Assembly (NCBI GenBank): GCA_963840725.1
Contig: CAWIZY010000016.1
Location: 372,001-436,000, forward strand
Direction of reading: 5' to 3'
DNA length: 64,000 bases
Source: CAVWDU01 sp963840725
GTDB taxonomy: Bacteria > Pseudomonadota > Gammaproteobacteria > Pseudomonadales > Halieaceae
The translations under genes and the position numbers were made by a program. Positions within the stretch are counted from its first letter, which is position 1; every line of letters starts with the position of its first letter. Below the pieces are notes generated by a model. It was not told where the DNA came from. It did no database searches and saw only the letters and a program-made list of their open reading frames with translations. Of this stretch, positions 16,834 through 26,764 are shown piece by piece.

Positions 16834-17628
16834 ATGAGTGACAACACAGTGATCACCGAGATAGATACCCGTGGCGTCGCCCGGGTACTGCTCAATCGCG
16901 CGGACAAGCATAACGCGTTCGACGATACTATCATCGCCGAGCTCACACACGCCTTTGATGCCCTGGCACAGCGCGATGAGGTTCGGGTCGTGGTGCTGGC
17001 CTCAGCCGGCAAAAGTTTTTCCGCCGGGGCCGACCTGGGCTGGATGAAACGGATGGCCGATTATGATTTTGGCCATAATATGCGCGACGCAGAGGGCCTG
17101 GCCGCAATGCTGCGGGCACTGTTTGAGTTGCCCCAACCCACCATTGCAAGGGTGCAGGGTGCCGCTTTTGGCGGAGCGGTTGGCCTGGTGAGTTGCTGCG
17201 ATATGGCAGTAGCCAGCGAGAGGGCCAGCTTCTCCCTCTCCGAAGTAAAAATAGGCCTGGTGCCCGCGACCATTTCTCCGTTTGTACTGCGGGCTATTGG
17301 CGAGCGCGCCTGCCGGCGCTACTTCACCACGGCGGAGCGCTTCGACAGCCGCGAGGCCCACCGACTGGGCCTGGTCAGTGAGGTCGTGCCCGAAGAACAA
17401 CTGGATGGCGCGGTCGAGCAGTTGGTTGAGACACTGCTGGCGAACGGCCCGGAGGCCATCAGGGCCGCCAAGGACCTGATCAACGAAATCGCTGGCAAAC
17501 CCATCACCCAGGCATTGGTCGAAGATACCTGTGCCCGCATCGCCCATATCCGGGTGTCAAAAGAAGGTCAGGAAGGCCTGGCCGCATTCCTCGATAAACG
17601 CAAACCGGGCTGGCTGGACACATTGTGA
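16834..17628 (+). CDS. liuC: Methylglutaconyl-CoA hydratase
   Basis: LiuC hydrates 3-methylglutaconyl-CoA to HMG-CoA. The 264-residue protein is a crotonase: the oxyanion-hole segments GKSFSAGADLGWMK and GAAFGGAVGLVSCCDMAVAS are visible, as is the later SEVKIGLVPATISPFVL. It lies between the two methylcrotonyl-CoA carboxylase subunit genes, which fixes its substrate. The gap of 77 bases after liuB has no obvious promoter; GGGA nine bases ahead of the ATG can serve for translation. Confidence 0.94.
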   Translation: MSDNTVITEIDTRGVARVLLNRADKHNAFDDTIIAELTHAFDALAQRDEVRVVVLASAGKSFSAGADLGWMKRMADYDFGHNMRDAEGLAAMLRALFELPQPTIARVQGAAFGGAVGLVSCCDMAVASERASFSLSEVKIGLVPATISPFVLRAIGERACRRYFTTAERFDSREAHRLGLVSEVVPEEQLDGAVEQLVETLLANGPEAIRAAKDLINEIAGKPITQALVEDTCARIAHIRVSKEGQEGLAAFLDKRKPGWLDTL

Positions 17629-17653
17629 CGGTCTGCAGGCGGGAGCCATAAGC

Positions 17654-19657
17654 ATGTTCAAGAAACTACTGATCGCCAATCGTGGTGAAATCGCCTGTCG
17701 GGTGATCAAAACGGCGCGGCGACTGGGTATCGATACCGTCGCGGTCTACTCTGACGCGGACCGCGATGCACTGCATGTTCAACTCGCTGACGAAGCCGTA
17801 CATATCGGGGCGGCGCCGGCCGCGGAGTCCTATCTGCTGGGAGACCGGATTCTCGAGGCAGCTCAGAACACGGGGTCAGAAGCCGTCCACCCGGGCTACG
17901 GTTTTCTGTCCGAAAACGCCACCTTCGCGCGCAACTGTGAGGCCGCGGGCATCTGCTTTATCGGCCCACCGGCATCCGCTATCGAAGCGATGGGCTCCAA
18001 GTCGGCCGCCAAGCGGATCATGGAGAAAGCCGACGTACCCTTGGTGCCCGGCTACCACGGTGACGATCAGGACCCGGCCGTACTGCGCGCCGCGGCAGAG
18101 GCCATGGGCTACCCGGTGCTACTGAAAGCCACCGCCGGGGGGGGTGGCAAGGGTATGCGCCAGGTCTGGGCGGGCGAGGAATTCGAAGAGGCCCTGGCAG
18201 CGGCACAGCGCGAGTCCAAGGCCAGCTTTGGGGACGACACCATGCTGGTCGAAAAATATCTCACTCAGCCCCGCCATGTCGAGGTACAGGTCTTCTGCGA
18301 CAACGCCGGCAACGGCGTGTATCTCGCCGAGCGGGACTGCTCGGTCCAGCGCCGCCACCAGAAAGTCATCGAAGAAGCACCGGCCCCTGGAATGACCGAA
18401 AGCCTGCGCCGGGAAATGGGTGAAACAGCCGTCAAGGCCGCACAGGCTATCGCTTACCGCGGTGCCGGTACGGTGGAGTTTCTGCTCGATGCGGACGGCA
18501 GCTTTTATTTTATGGAGATGAACACCCGACTGCAGGTGGAGCACCCGGTCACCGAGATGATCACCGGCCAGGACCTGGTCGAATGGCAGCTGCGGGTAGC
18601 CGCTGGCAATCCCCTGCCCCTGCGTCAGGCAGAGGTGCGCATCCATGGCCACGCGTTCGAGGCGCGGGTGTACGCCGAAGACCCGGACAACGATTTTCTG
18701 CCCGCCACCGGAAGTCTCGATTTTCTGCAGCCGCCAGACGAATCCGCCAACGTGCGCGTGGATACCGGCGTGCGCCAGGGCGACGAGATCAGCGTGTACT
18801 ACGACCCGATGATCGCCAAACTGATCGTCTGGGACGAAAGCCGGGAGCGCGCCCTGCAGCGACTGGCATCAGCGCTTGCCGAATACCGCATTGGCGGCAC
18901 GGTGACCAACCTCGGGTTTCTCTACAATCTGGTCACCTCACGCCCCTTTCTCGCGGCGGAGCTGGATACCGGATTCATCGACAAGCACCGGGAGCTGATA
19001 TTCCATCAGCGCGAACAGGACACTGAACACGAGTTGCCGCTGGCGGCGCTGGCCCTGCTGCTCTATCGACAACAGCAGAACGAAGCACGTAGCTGCCTGG
19101 ACCCCTGGTCGCCCTGGCAAGCAGCTAACGCCTGGCGCCTGAACGAGCCCCACGCTCACCAGCTCACTCTGCACTGCCAACAAAAGGATCACGCGGTAGA
19201 AGTAGAGCAGCAGGGGCAGCACTACCTGGTGAGAGTAGAGGGGCGCGAGACCCGCCTGCAGGGGGAGCTCTCCGGCGATCGCTTGCAGATCGAAGCGGAC
19301 GGACACCGCCAGCACGGGACCCTCGCCCGCACCCACGACGGCTTCATTCTCTATTTGCCGGCTGGCGCCATCCCATTCCACCAGCTGGTGCCGGATACCG
19401 GTGAGACCGATACCGGTGAGGCTGAATCCGGGCTGACTGCACCGATGAACGGGACCCTGATCGCCCTGCTGGCACAACCGGGGGCTGAGGTTGAGGCAGG
19501 TACGCCGCTGCTGGTGTTGGAAGCAATGAAAATGGAACACACTATCCGTGCCCCGGCCGCAGGGGTTGTGAAAGCGTTTTACTTCCAGCCGGGGGACCTC
19601 GTGGACGGCGGCGCCGAGTTGCTGCAGTTCGAGCCGCAGGCTGGGCCAGACGCATGA
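17654..19657 (+). CDS. liuD: Methylcrotonyl-CoA carboxylase, biotin subunit
   Basis: LiuD carboxylates its own biotin using ATP and bicarbonate. The protein is 667 residues from the ATG at 17654, which has GGGAG upstream and gives the family N-terminus MFKKLLIANRGEIACRV; the frame is open further upstream but that is liuC sequence. It contains an ATP-grasp domain with KATAGGGGKGMR, the catalytic EMNTRLQVEHPVTEMITG, and a C-terminal biotinyl domain with VLEAMKMEH (modified lysine in AMKM). BirA encoded at 12309-13304 should attach the biotin. The stop overlaps liuE by four bases. Confidence 0.96.
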   Translation: MFKKLLIANRGEIACRVIKTARRLGIDTVAVYSDADRDALHVQLADEAVHIGAAPAAESYLLGDRILEAAQNTGSEAVHPGYGFLSENATFARNCEAAGICFIGPPASAIEAMGSKSAAKRIMEKADVPLVPGYHGDDQDPAVLRAAAEAMGYPVLLKATAGGGGKGMRQVWAGEEFEEALAAAQRESKASFGDDTMLVEKYLTQPRHVEVQVFCDNAGNGVYLAERDCSVQRRHQKVIEEAPAPGMTESLRREMGETAVKAAQAIAYRGAGTVEFLLDADGSFYFMEMNTRLQVEHPVTEMITGQDLVEWQLRVAAGNPLPLRQAEVRIHGHAFEARVYAEDPDNDFLPATGSLDFLQPPDESANVRVDTGVRQGDEISVYYDPMIAKLIVWDESRERALQRLASALAEYRIGGTVTNLGFLYNLVTSRPFLAAELDTGFIDKHRELIFHQREQDTEHELPLAALALLLYRQQQNEARSCLDPWSPWQAANAWRLNEPHAHQLTLHCQQKDHAVEVEQQGQHYLVRVEGRETRLQGELSGDRLQIEADGHRQHGTLARTHDGFILYLPAGAIPFHQLVPDTGETDTGEAESGLTAPMNGTLIALLAQPGAEVEAGTPLLVLEAMKMEHTIRAPAAGVVKAFYFQPGDLVDGGAELLQFEPQAGPDA

Positions 19658-20559
19658 ACTTACCCGCCAAGGTCACGCTGGTAGAGGTGGGCCCCCGTGA
19701 CGGGCTGCAGAATGAGTCGGCGACGATTGCGCTGGGTGACAAACTGCAACTGATTCACGATCTCGCCGCCGCCGGACACCGGGTGATCGAAGCCGGCAGC
19801 TTCGTCAATCCCCGCTGGGTGCCGCAAATGGCCGACAGCGAAGACGTGTTTGCGGGGATCAATCGCGCACCGGGCACCCGCTACACCGCCCTGACACCCA
19901 ACCTGCAGGGCTTCGAGCGCGCTCTGGCTGCGGGGGCCGATGAAGTGGCGGTGTTCGCGTCCGCTTCGGAGGGATTTTCGCAAAAAAACATCAACTGCAG
20001 TATCGCGGAGAGCCTGCAACGCTTTGATAGTGTCATGCTGGCTGCGGCGGCTGCAGATCTGCCGGTGCGTGGTTATGTATCCTGTGTTCTGGGCTGTCCC
20101 TATGAGGGAGCCGTCAGCCCGGAGGCCGTGGCCAGCGTCACCGGTAGTTTACTGGCGCTGGGTTGTTACGAGGTTTCGCTGGGAGACACAATTGGCACCG
20201 GCACCGCCGGTAGCATGGCATCCCTGCTGTCGGTGCTGCTGGAACGGTTTCAGCCAAAACAGTTGGCAGTACACTGTCACGACACCTATGGCCAGGCGCT
20301 GAGCAATATTCTGGTCGCCCTGCAGCACGGCATTGCCACCGTGGATGCATCGGTAGCGGGACTCGGTGGCTGCCCCTACGCGAGCGGCGCTTCTGGCAAC
20401 GTTGCGACGGAAGACGTGGTATACATGCTGCAAGGCATGGGCATAGAGACCGGCATCGATCTGCCGGCGCTTATAACTGCTGGCGAGCGCATTTCTGCTA
20501 CGCTGGGACGCCCCACAGGGTCGCGCACCGCGCAGGCGTTGGGGGGGAAATATAGATAG
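19654..20559 (+). CDS. liuE: Hydroxymethylglutaryl-CoA lyase
   Basis: LiuE splits HMG-CoA into acetoacetate and acetyl-CoA, the last step of leucine degradation. The 301-residue TIM-barrel protein starts with VTLVEVGPRDGLQNE, has the metal-binding HCHDTYGQAL, and the signature GLGGCPYASGASGNVATED with the catalytic cysteine. It closes the liu operon; no U-tract terminator is evident in the 62 bases before the antiporter gene, so read-through is possible. A gene for acetoacetate activation is not in this window. Confidence 0.95.
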   Translation: MNLPAKVTLVEVGPRDGLQNESATIALGDKLQLIHDLAAAGHRVIEAGSFVNPRWVPQMADSEDVFAGINRAPGTRYTALTPNLQGFERALAAGADEVAVFASASEGFSQKNINCSIAESLQRFDSVMLAAAAADLPVRGYVSCVLGCPYEGAVSPEAVASVTGSLLALGCYEVSLGDTIGTGTAGSMASLLSVLLERFQPKQLAVHCHDTYGQALSNILVALQHGIATVDASVAGLGGCPYASGASGNVATEDVVYMLQGMGIETGIDLPALITAGERISATLGRPTGSRTAQALGGKYR

Positions 20560-20621
20560 CGAGCCCGCAGTGACTGACTCTGAATCGCCCGCACACGACT
20601 AGCCAACGAGCCACAAAGACT

Positions 20622-22238
20622 ATGGTCGACCCTCTCATCATTCTCGCCGCGCTGATCTGCGGTTTACTCAGCCGTGCGGCGGGTCTGCCCGCACTGATTG
20701 GCTACCTCGCAGCCGGGTTTGTGCTGCACGAGGCCAATCTGGAGGGAGGTGACATCCTGCACACACTCTCCGATCTGGGCATTACCCTGCTGCTTTTCAC
20801 GATCGGGCTGAAACTGAATTTCAACGACCTGTTGCGCTCCGCCGTTTGGGGCACCACGCTGGTGCATATGGCGGTGATGCAACTGCTGTTTACCGCATTA
20901 TTGTATGGCTTGTCGACCCTGCTGCCCGGGCTTGGACTGGACCTGACGGGCATGCTGGTGGTGGCGTTTGCACTGACGTTTTCGAGCACGGTGTTCGTCA
21001 TTCAGGTGATGCAGGAACGCGGCGAAATGGCCTCACGCCACGCCAACCTTGCCATTGGCATACTCATCATCCAGGACCTTGCAGCCGTCTGTTTCCTGGC
21101 CCTGTCGACGGGCAAGACCCCGGCACCGGCGGCCCTGTTGTTGCTGGCACTCATTCCCCTGCGCGGCCTGGTGCTGCGCCTGTTGGCGCATGCCGGGCAC
21201 GGTGAGCTGTTCACCCTGTTCGGTCTGGCCCTGGCACTGGGCGGCGCGCAGCTGTTCGAGGCGGTCGGTATCAAGGGAGACCTCGGGGTGCTGCTGATTG
21301 GCGCCTGGCTGGCGGGACACCAGAAGAGCAAGGAACTGGCCCGCAACCTGCTGCAATTCAAGGACTTGTTCCTGGTCGGCTTTTTTCTCACTATCGGACT
21401 GGAAGGCTGGCCCCGTCAGGAACTGATCTTTTTTGCCATTGTGCTGGGCGGTATCGCGGTGCTGAAGCCCATTCTCTACTTTCCCTTGATGACCCTCTTT
21501 CACACACCGGCACGAACGGCCGTGCTGGCAGCGGGAGCGCTGGCCAATTACAGTGAGTTCGGTTTAATCGTCATCGCTATTGCCGCCACTGCCGGCTGGG
21601 TTGATCCCCAATGGAGCGGCGCCATCTCACTGGCTATCGCAGTCAGTTTTTTGCTCGCAACCCCGATCAACGTCTCCTCGCATCAGCTATACAGCCGTTT
21701 CCGCAATCGCTTTCTGGCCTTTGAGTCGGGCGTCGTGCGTCAACAGTGGCCCGATACCAGCGGGGTCAAGGTCTTCGTCCTGGGTATGGGCAACATCGGC
21801 ACCGGCGCCTACGAGGCGATTGCCGAACAGCTCGGCCCGGAGGTTCTGGGGGTCGATGACAACGATCGCAAGCTGGCGGCTCACCGGGCCCGCTACAGAC
21901 GGGTGGTGGCGGCGGATGCCAGCGACCCGGATTTCTGGTACCGCATCAATCTGGAACAGTTAACCCTGGTACTACTGGCGCTCACCAACCACCGTGAAAA
22001 CCTGCTGGTGGCGAGGGTGCTGCGAGACATCGGTTATCGGGGCAAAATTGCCGCGGTGGTGCGATTTCGTGAGGAGGCCGAAGAACTGCAACAACATGGC
22101 ATTTCGGCGTTTAATCTCTATTCCCAGGCTGGTTCGGGCTTTGCAGCCCATGCACTGGAGCAACTCACCACCCTTGAAACCGACGACGGAGCACCACCCA
22201 GTGGCACTGAAACCGACCATCTACAAAGCCCAGGTTGA
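20622..22238 (+). CDS. Cation:proton antiporter, KefB/YbaL type (CPA2)
   Basis: The 538-residue inner-membrane protein has about twelve hydrophobic helices over residues 1-375, with the CPA2-type segment VAFALTFSSTVFVIQVMQERGE and the LAIGILIIQDLAAVCFL helix carrying the ion-site aspartate. Residues about 380-495 form an RCK/TrkA-N domain (VKVFVLGMGNIGTGAYEAIA; VLGVDDN) that may bind NAD(H) or glutathione adducts. It probably exchanges K+ or Na+ for protons; the ion is not readable from sequence. Its 3' end overlaps the yaeQ start by 38 bases. Confidence 0.88.
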   Translation: MVDPLIILAALICGLLSRAAGLPALIGYLAAGFVLHEANLEGGDILHTLSDLGITLLLFTIGLKLNFNDLLRSAVWGTTLVHMAVMQLLFTALLYGLSTLLPGLGLDLTGMLVVAFALTFSSTVFVIQVMQERGEMASRHANLAIGILIIQDLAAVCFLALSTGKTPAPAALLLLALIPLRGLVLRLLAHAGHGELFTLFGLALALGGAQLFEAVGIKGDLGVLLIGAWLAGHQKSKELARNLLQFKDLFLVGFFLTIGLEGWPRQELIFFAIVLGGIAVLKPILYFPLMTLFHTPARTAVLAAGALANYSEFGLIVIAIAATAGWVDPQWSGAISLAIAVSFLLATPINVSSHQLYSRFRNRFLAFESGVVRQQWPDTSGVKVFVLGMGNIGTGAYEAIAEQLGPEVLGVDDNDRKLAAHRARYRRVVAADASDPDFWYRINLEQLTLVLLALTNHRENLLVARVLRDIGYRGKIAAVVRFREEAEELQQHGISAFNLYSQAGSGFAAHALEQLTTLETDDGAPPSGTETDHLQSPG

Positions 22239-22743
22239 GCTCGCAGACAGCGACCGCGACTGCTACGACAGTCTCACCCTGACGCTGGCGAGACATCCTT
22301 CGGAAACAGCGGAACGTCTGGCTGCCAGGCTGCTCTGTTACTGCCTGAACAGCACCCGCGGGCTGACGTTCACCCGGGGCCTGTCCAGTGGCGAGGAACC
22401 GGATCTGTGGCAGCACAGCGATGGTGGCGAAATCGAGCACTGGATAGAAGTGGGACAGCCGGATGAAGGTCGGCTACGCAAGGCATGCGGGCGGGCTCGC
22501 CGTGTCAGCGTCTACCCCTTTGGCAAGTCGGCGACTACCTGGTGGGACAAGCATGGCGATGCAATCGCTGCTCTTCCGAGACTGCAGGTCTGGCAGTTTC
22601 CCTGGGAAGATATCGTGGCGATTGCCCGCCTGCTCGATCGCAACTCCCAGCTGGACGTCAGCATCGTTGGCGGCACGGTTTACATCGACAACGGCAGCGG
22701 CAGTGCCACCCTGGAACCCCGCCGGCTCAGCGCAGAAGATTGA
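22201..22743 (+). CDS. yaeQ: YaeQ family protein
   Basis: The 180-residue protein begins at GTG 22201 (VALKPTIYKAQVELADSDRD), matching the YaeQ N-terminus, and keeps the family segments LTLARHPSETAERLAARLL, FTRGLSSGEEPDLW and HWIEVGQPDEGRLRKACGRA. YaeQ proteins adopt a PD-(D/E)xK nuclease-like fold; the biochemical role is not settled. It overlaps the antiporter gene by 38 bases, so the two are probably co-expressed, and its 3' end overlaps the convergent sterol-desaturase gene by 17 bases. Confidence 0.9.
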   Translation: MALKPTIYKAQVELADSDRDCYDSLTLTLARHPSETAERLAARLLCYCLNSTRGLTFTRGLSSGEEPDLWQHSDGGEIEHWIEVGQPDEGRLRKACGRARRVSVYPFGKSATTWWDKHGDAIAALPRLQVWQFPWEDIVAIARLLDRNSQLDVSIVGGTVYIDNGSGSATLEPRRLSAED

Positions 22744-24019
22744 GCCGCACCGGATTATGCAGCGGCTCCTGCAACGCCGGCACTGCGTGACCCTGGGCCC
22801 CGGATCGCCGGAGGTCCGACATCAACAGCAGGCAGATCAGATTCAGTACGCCATAAACCACCACCGCCGCAAGTAACACACCGGGAATACCCTGCACCAG
22901 ACCCAGCGCCAGACCCGCCGCCACAGCGGTCAGTCGCAGCATTTCCCAGGCCCTGAGCGTTTTGTTGGGATGACGACCCTCCAGCCACATTGCCGTTAGC
23001 ACCATCGTGGCGACCATGAAACCGCACAGCGCGACCCCCACCCAGTAGTCCGGTTCATAGCGTTGCATGACATGCAGCAGCGCCACCATCGCGACCAGTT
23101 GCAGCAGGCTGTAACAAGCTACCGCTCCAGATACCGGCGGATCATACTTTTGGAACTGACTGAGGTCGGGCTTGGGTCGGGGCCAGCGGGACTCCACATC
23201 TGCGGGACGCCAGCCGGTGCGGGCGACCCAGACGCGCAGCTTGTCGGCCCAGTGGGTGGCTCGCCAGCTATCGAGGCACATGTCGCCATAAATGTGCGTC
23301 AGCGCTTTCACCGGATTCCAGCTGTGCAAGGCACCGCGAATGCCGTAGATACACGGTTCTTCCGGCAGTTCCTCCTGAAAGGTCCCGAACAGGCGGTCCC
23401 AGAGAATCAATATTCCCCCGTAATTTCTATCCAGATAAACCGTGTTTTGAGCGTGGTGGACCCGGTGGTTGGATGGCGTGACGAGCAGCCATTCCAGCCA
23501 GCCAAGTTTGGGCACATGTTCGGTGTGCACCCAGAACTGATAGAGCAGGCTGATGGAACCGACGGTGACCACCACCCATGCGGGAATACCCAACAGGTAC
23601 ATCGGCAGGTAGAACAACCAACCCAGTAAAAAACCCGTACTGGTCTGCCGCAAGGCAGTGGTGAGGTTGTAGTCTTCGCTCTGGTGATGCGCCACATGGG
23701 CAGCCCAGAGAATGCTGCGCTCATGTCCCAGTCGGTGCAGCCAGTAGTAGCAGAAATCGTACACCAGCATCGCCAGCAGCCAGGTCGACCAGTGACTCGC
23801 GTCCAGCAGTGGCAGCGACGCGTACTGGGTGACGAGGTGGTAGACGTAACCACCCACACCCAGCGTAACAAAGCGCCTGGTCTGGTTCAGTATCCCCAGG
23901 AACAGGCTGCTGATACTGTCATTGACACGGTAGGTATTGTGACCGGTGCGCAGCCCGTACAACCACTCGGCCAGGATCGCAAAAACAAAAACCGGGGTGG
24001 CGTAAACAACAAGATCCAC
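22727..24019 (-). CDS. Sterol desaturase / fatty-acid hydroxylase family
   Basis: This 430-residue membrane di-iron enzyme has the histidine clusters of the family: HRLGHE near residue 93, HVAHHQSEDYN near 107, and HRVHHAQN near 185. Hydrophobic helices lie at about 5-20, 40-65, 75-90 and 135-165, and a four-helix C-terminal extension (about 300-410) is present in the longer bacterial members. The reaction is oxygen-dependent C-H hydroxylation or desaturation of a lipid; the substrate is not predictable. It is followed on the same strand, upstream, by a DUF2959 lipoprotein 15 bases away, so the two probably share a transcript. Confidence 0.88.
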   Translation of the reverse strand: MDLVVYATPVFVFAILAEWLYGLRTGHNTYRVNDSISSLFLGILNQTRRFVTLGVGGYVYHLVTQYASLPLLDASHWSTWLLAMLVYDFCYYWLHRLGHERSILWAAHVAHHQSEDYNLTTALRQTSTGFLLGWLFYLPMYLLGIPAWVVVTVGSISLLYQFWVHTEHVPKLGWLEWLLVTPSNHRVHHAQNTVYLDRNYGGILILWDRLFGTFQEELPEEPCIYGIRGALHSWNPVKALTHIYGDMCLDSWRATHWADKLRVWVARTGWRPADVESRWPRPKPDLSQFQKYDPPVSGAVACYSLLQLVAMVALLHVMQRYEPDYWVGVALCGFMVATMVLTAMWLEGRHPNKTLRAWEMLRLTAVAAGLALGLVQGIPGVLLAAVVVYGVLNLICLLLMSDLRRSGAQGHAVPALQEPLHNPVRLNLLR

Positions 24020-24034
24020 GGCTGCGAACTCGTC

Positions 24035-24667
24035 TTACTTCATGCTCGCGATAAAGGCATCCGAGCTGGCAATTGCCTTGCGCATCTCGACGATCAATGC
24101 ATCGATGTTGGCTTCGATACTGCTGAACTCGGTTTTCAGCGATGCGACGGTCTGGGCGTTCAGGTTATGTTTGAGATACAGGACATTATCGTTGAGTGAC
24201 GCCAGCACCGGATCCATTTTTGCTTCCGAGCGGCGCAGAGCGGTAATCATGGTCTCATAACGGGACCGCGTCGCAGCCAGCTTGGCCTGACTGTCTGCCC
24301 TGAGGCTGGCACTGCTGTACTGGGTGATTTCGCCCTCCCATTCCTTGAACAGCGAGTTGGCGACATTATCGACGGCATCGATGTGTTCGCGGACTTCATC
24401 GGCCGCTTCTTCCGAGTCCTCATAGACATCAACCATGTCGTCATACATTTTTTCCAGATCGCCGCCGTCGTAGTTGATCATGGTCTGCAACTGCTCCAGC
24501 GCCGAGGTGAACTCCTCTTCGGCGTCTTGTTGGGCGCTGCGGGAATCCTCCACGCGGTCTACCAGAATATCGCGTTTGTGATAGCCCACCTGCTCCGCAG
24601 CCTCATAATAAGCCTGCTGGCAGGATGTGAGTGCAAGGGCCAACAGGGCCGGTAGAAGTATTCGCAT
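24035..24667 (-). CDS. DUF2959 lipoprotein
   Basis: The 210-residue protein starts with a lipoprotein signal (MRILLPALLALALTSC; lipobox LTSC), then a highly charged, all-helical, coiled-coil body (about 30-205), the DUF2959 pattern (YHKRDILVDRVEDSRSAQQD; EEFTSALEQ). It is likely attached to a membrane and facing the periplasm. Function is unknown; the family is widespread in marine gammaproteobacteria. GGAG seven bases before the ATG supports the start. It is upstream of and close to the sterol-desaturase-type gene. Confidence 0.9.
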   Translation of the reverse strand: MRILLPALLALALTSCQQAYYEAAEQVGYHKRDILVDRVEDSRSAQQDAEEEFTSALEQLQTMINYDGGDLEKMYDDMVDVYEDSEEAADEVREHIDAVDNVANSLFKEWEGEITQYSSASLRADSQAKLAATRSRYETMITALRRSEAKMDPVLASLNDNVLYLKHNLNAQTVASLKTEFSSIEANIDALIVEMRKAIASSDAFIASMK

Positions 24668-24791
24668 CGTGGTGCTCCAAATCCGGGGACTGACAGTCTA
24701 ATACGCACAACGCAGATGTATAGTCCGATGGGCATTTTCACAGGGCCGAATCTGGCTAGTCCCGATGTTCTCTCCGGTCTATAGTGAACCC

Positions 24792-26240
24792 ATGCAAACA
24801 TCCAGCAGCAAGGCAAACTACGACCCTGAACCCGCGCTCGACCCGGAAGTCTGCCGCCGGGCACGCCTGGCACGAGACCCCCGTTTCGACGGCGAATTCT
24901 TTCTCGGTGTCCGTTCTACCGGTATTTTTTGCCGACCGATCTGTCCCGCGCGCCTGCCCGCCGAGCGCAACGTCAGTTATTTTCGCCACGCCGCCCAAGC
25001 CGCCGAGGCCGGTTTTCGACCCTGTCTGCGCTGCCGACCCGAATCTGCCCCCGGGTCACCGGCCTGGTTGGGCAGCGCGACCACCGTTGGCAGGGCCCTG
25101 CAGTTAATTAACGCCGGCGCCCTCAACCATGACTCCGTGGCAAGCCTGGCGAGCCGGCTCGGTGTGGGAGAGCGCTATCTGCGTAAGCTGTTCCTCCGTG
25201 AACTGGGGGTACCACCCCAGACGGTCGCCAGACACCAGCGCCTGCAGTTTGCGCGAAAACTGCTCGCCGAGACAGGCCTGCCGATTACCGAGGTCGCGTT
25301 CGCCGCGGGGTTTCGCAGCGTGAGACGCTTCAACAGCGCGGTGCAGGAATCGCACAGGACGACCCCCAGCGAACTGCGTCGGCGGCGCCGCTCGCTGGAC
25401 GAGGTTGAAGGGGAGATCAGCCTGCAGTTGCATTTTCGTCCCCCCTACGACTGGCCCGGTGTACTCAACTTTTTCGGTCGTCATGCCATCACCGGGGTCG
25501 AAACCGTCGATGATCACAGCTACCGGCGCAACATCCGCTGTGCTAACGGTGACGGAAGCTTCACCGTGCGACAACAGCCCGGGCGCAATGCGCTGTTACT
25601 GTCCCTGCGCCTGCCCGACCCCGAGCAGCTGATGCCCACCGTCGCCTGCGTGCGGCGGATGTTTGATCTCGATGCCAACCCCGCAGTAATTACCCGGGCT
25701 CTGGGCACCGACCCGGGGCTCGCGGGCCTACTGGACGACGTTGCGGGGATCCGTTCACCCTGCCATCTGTCGCCCTTTGAAGCGGCCTTCCGCGCCGTCG
25801 TCGGCCAACAGGTCAGCGTTGCGGCAGCTCGCACAGTCTGCGGCAGGCTGGCGGAAGCCTGCCGCGAAAGCGGCACAGCCGTCACGTTTCCCACAGCGGC
25901 CGCCGTTGCGGCGCTGCCGGATCAACACTTCGCCATGCCGGGCCGGCGACGCGACACTTTGCGCTCACTCTGCCAGGCATTCGCCGGAAGAGAGCAGGAT
26001 CTGACGGTAGACGACCTGGCTCCACTGGCGGGCATAGGCCCCTGGACCCTGTCACTGGTGGAGATGCGGGGATTCGGCAACCCCGATGTATTCCCCAAGG
26101 GTGATCTGGGACTGATTAAAGCCTGGCGCCAGGTAGCTCAGGCATCGCCAGAGGCAAAAGAAAGCGCTATAGCCACTGCGAGCTGGAGACCCTGGCGATC
26201 CTATGCAGCCAATTTACTCTGGAGGAGTCTCTCATCATGA
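24792..26240 (+). CDS. alkA: DNA-3-methyladenine glycosylase II with Ada-type sensor
   Basis: The protein (482 residues from the ATG at 24792; another ATG lies at 24765) fuses an Ada-type methyl-phosphotriester domain to an AlkA glycosylase. Residues about 15-80 carry the zinc cysteines (FCRPICPA, CLRCRPE); about 90-190 is an AraC-type DNA-binding pair of helix-turn-helices (VGERYLRKLFLRELGVPP; ITEVAFAAGFRSVRRFN). The AlkA part (about 210-480) has the helix-hairpin-helix LAPLAGIGPWTLSLV and the catalytic aspartate in FPKGDLG. It removes alkylated bases and can probably sense alkylation and switch on its own operon. ogt overlaps its stop by four bases. Confidence 0.93.
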   Translation: MQTSSSKANYDPEPALDPEVCRRARLARDPRFDGEFFLGVRSTGIFCRPICPARLPAERNVSYFRHAAQAAEAGFRPCLRCRPESAPGSPAWLGSATTVGRALQLINAGALNHDSVASLASRLGVGERYLRKLFLRELGVPPQTVARHQRLQFARKLLAETGLPITEVAFAAGFRSVRRFNSAVQESHRTTPSELRRRRRSLDEVEGEISLQLHFRPPYDWPGVLNFFGRHAITGVETVDDHSYRRNIRCANGDGSFTVRQQPGRNALLLSLRLPDPEQLMPTVACVRRMFDLDANPAVITRALGTDPGLAGLLDDVAGIRSPCHLSPFEAAFRAVVGQQVSVAAARTVCGRLAEACRESGTAVTFPTAAAVAALPDQHFAMPGRRRDTLRSLCQAFAGREQDLTVDDLAPLAGIGPWTLSLVEMRGFGNPDVFPKGDLGLIKAWRQVAQASPEAKESAIATASWRPWRSYAANLLWRSLSS

Positions 26241-26722
26241 AACACCTGTTTCTGGCCTCTCCGCTGGGCACACTGAAACTCGTGTCAGCAGCGGGTTGCC
26301 TGGTGCGCATTGAATTCCCGGGAGCACAGCGTGAAGATGCAGGGCGTGAGTCCACCTCCGATCCGGCACTGCGCGCCTGCGGTGAACAGTTGAGTGCCTA
26401 TTTCGCAGGCAGACGGAAGGCCTTCGAGCTTCCCCTTGCTGCCCATGGCACAGAGTTTCAGCACAGTGTGTGGCAGGCACTGCAGGCCATTCCCTACGGC
26501 GAACTGCGCAGCTACCGCGATATTGCCGAGTCGATAGGAAGACCCCGGGCGGTCCGAGCCGTGGGCGCAGCCAATGGCCGCAACCCGCTGCCTATCGTCG
26601 TACCCTGCCATCGGGTGATTGGCAGCGATGGTTCGCTGACCGGCTTTGCAGGCGGGCTGGAAGCCAAACGCTGCTTATTGGAGCTGGAGGGTGCGCTCAC
26701 CGCGCCTCTGATCACCGGTTGA
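26237..26722 (+). CDS. ogt: Methylated-DNA-protein cysteine methyltransferase
   Basis: This 161-residue suicide enzyme takes the methyl group from O6-methylguanine onto the cysteine in VVPCHRVIGSDG. The N-terminal domain (about 1-75) and the helix-turn-helix with the arginine finger (YRDIAESIGRPRAVRAVG) are intact. It overlaps alkA by four bases, so base-excision repair and direct reversal of alkylation are produced together. Confidence 0.95.
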   Translation: MKHLFLASPLGTLKLVSAAGCLVRIEFPGAQREDAGRESTSDPALRACGEQLSAYFAGRRKAFELPLAAHGTEFQHSVWQALQAIPYGELRSYRDIAESIGRPRAVRAVGAANGRNPLPIVVPCHRVIGSDGSLTGFAGGLEAKRCLLELEGALTAPLITG

Positions 26723-26764
26723 TTCGGGGATAGTTGTTTCGGAAATCAGAGGTTGCTTCGGGGC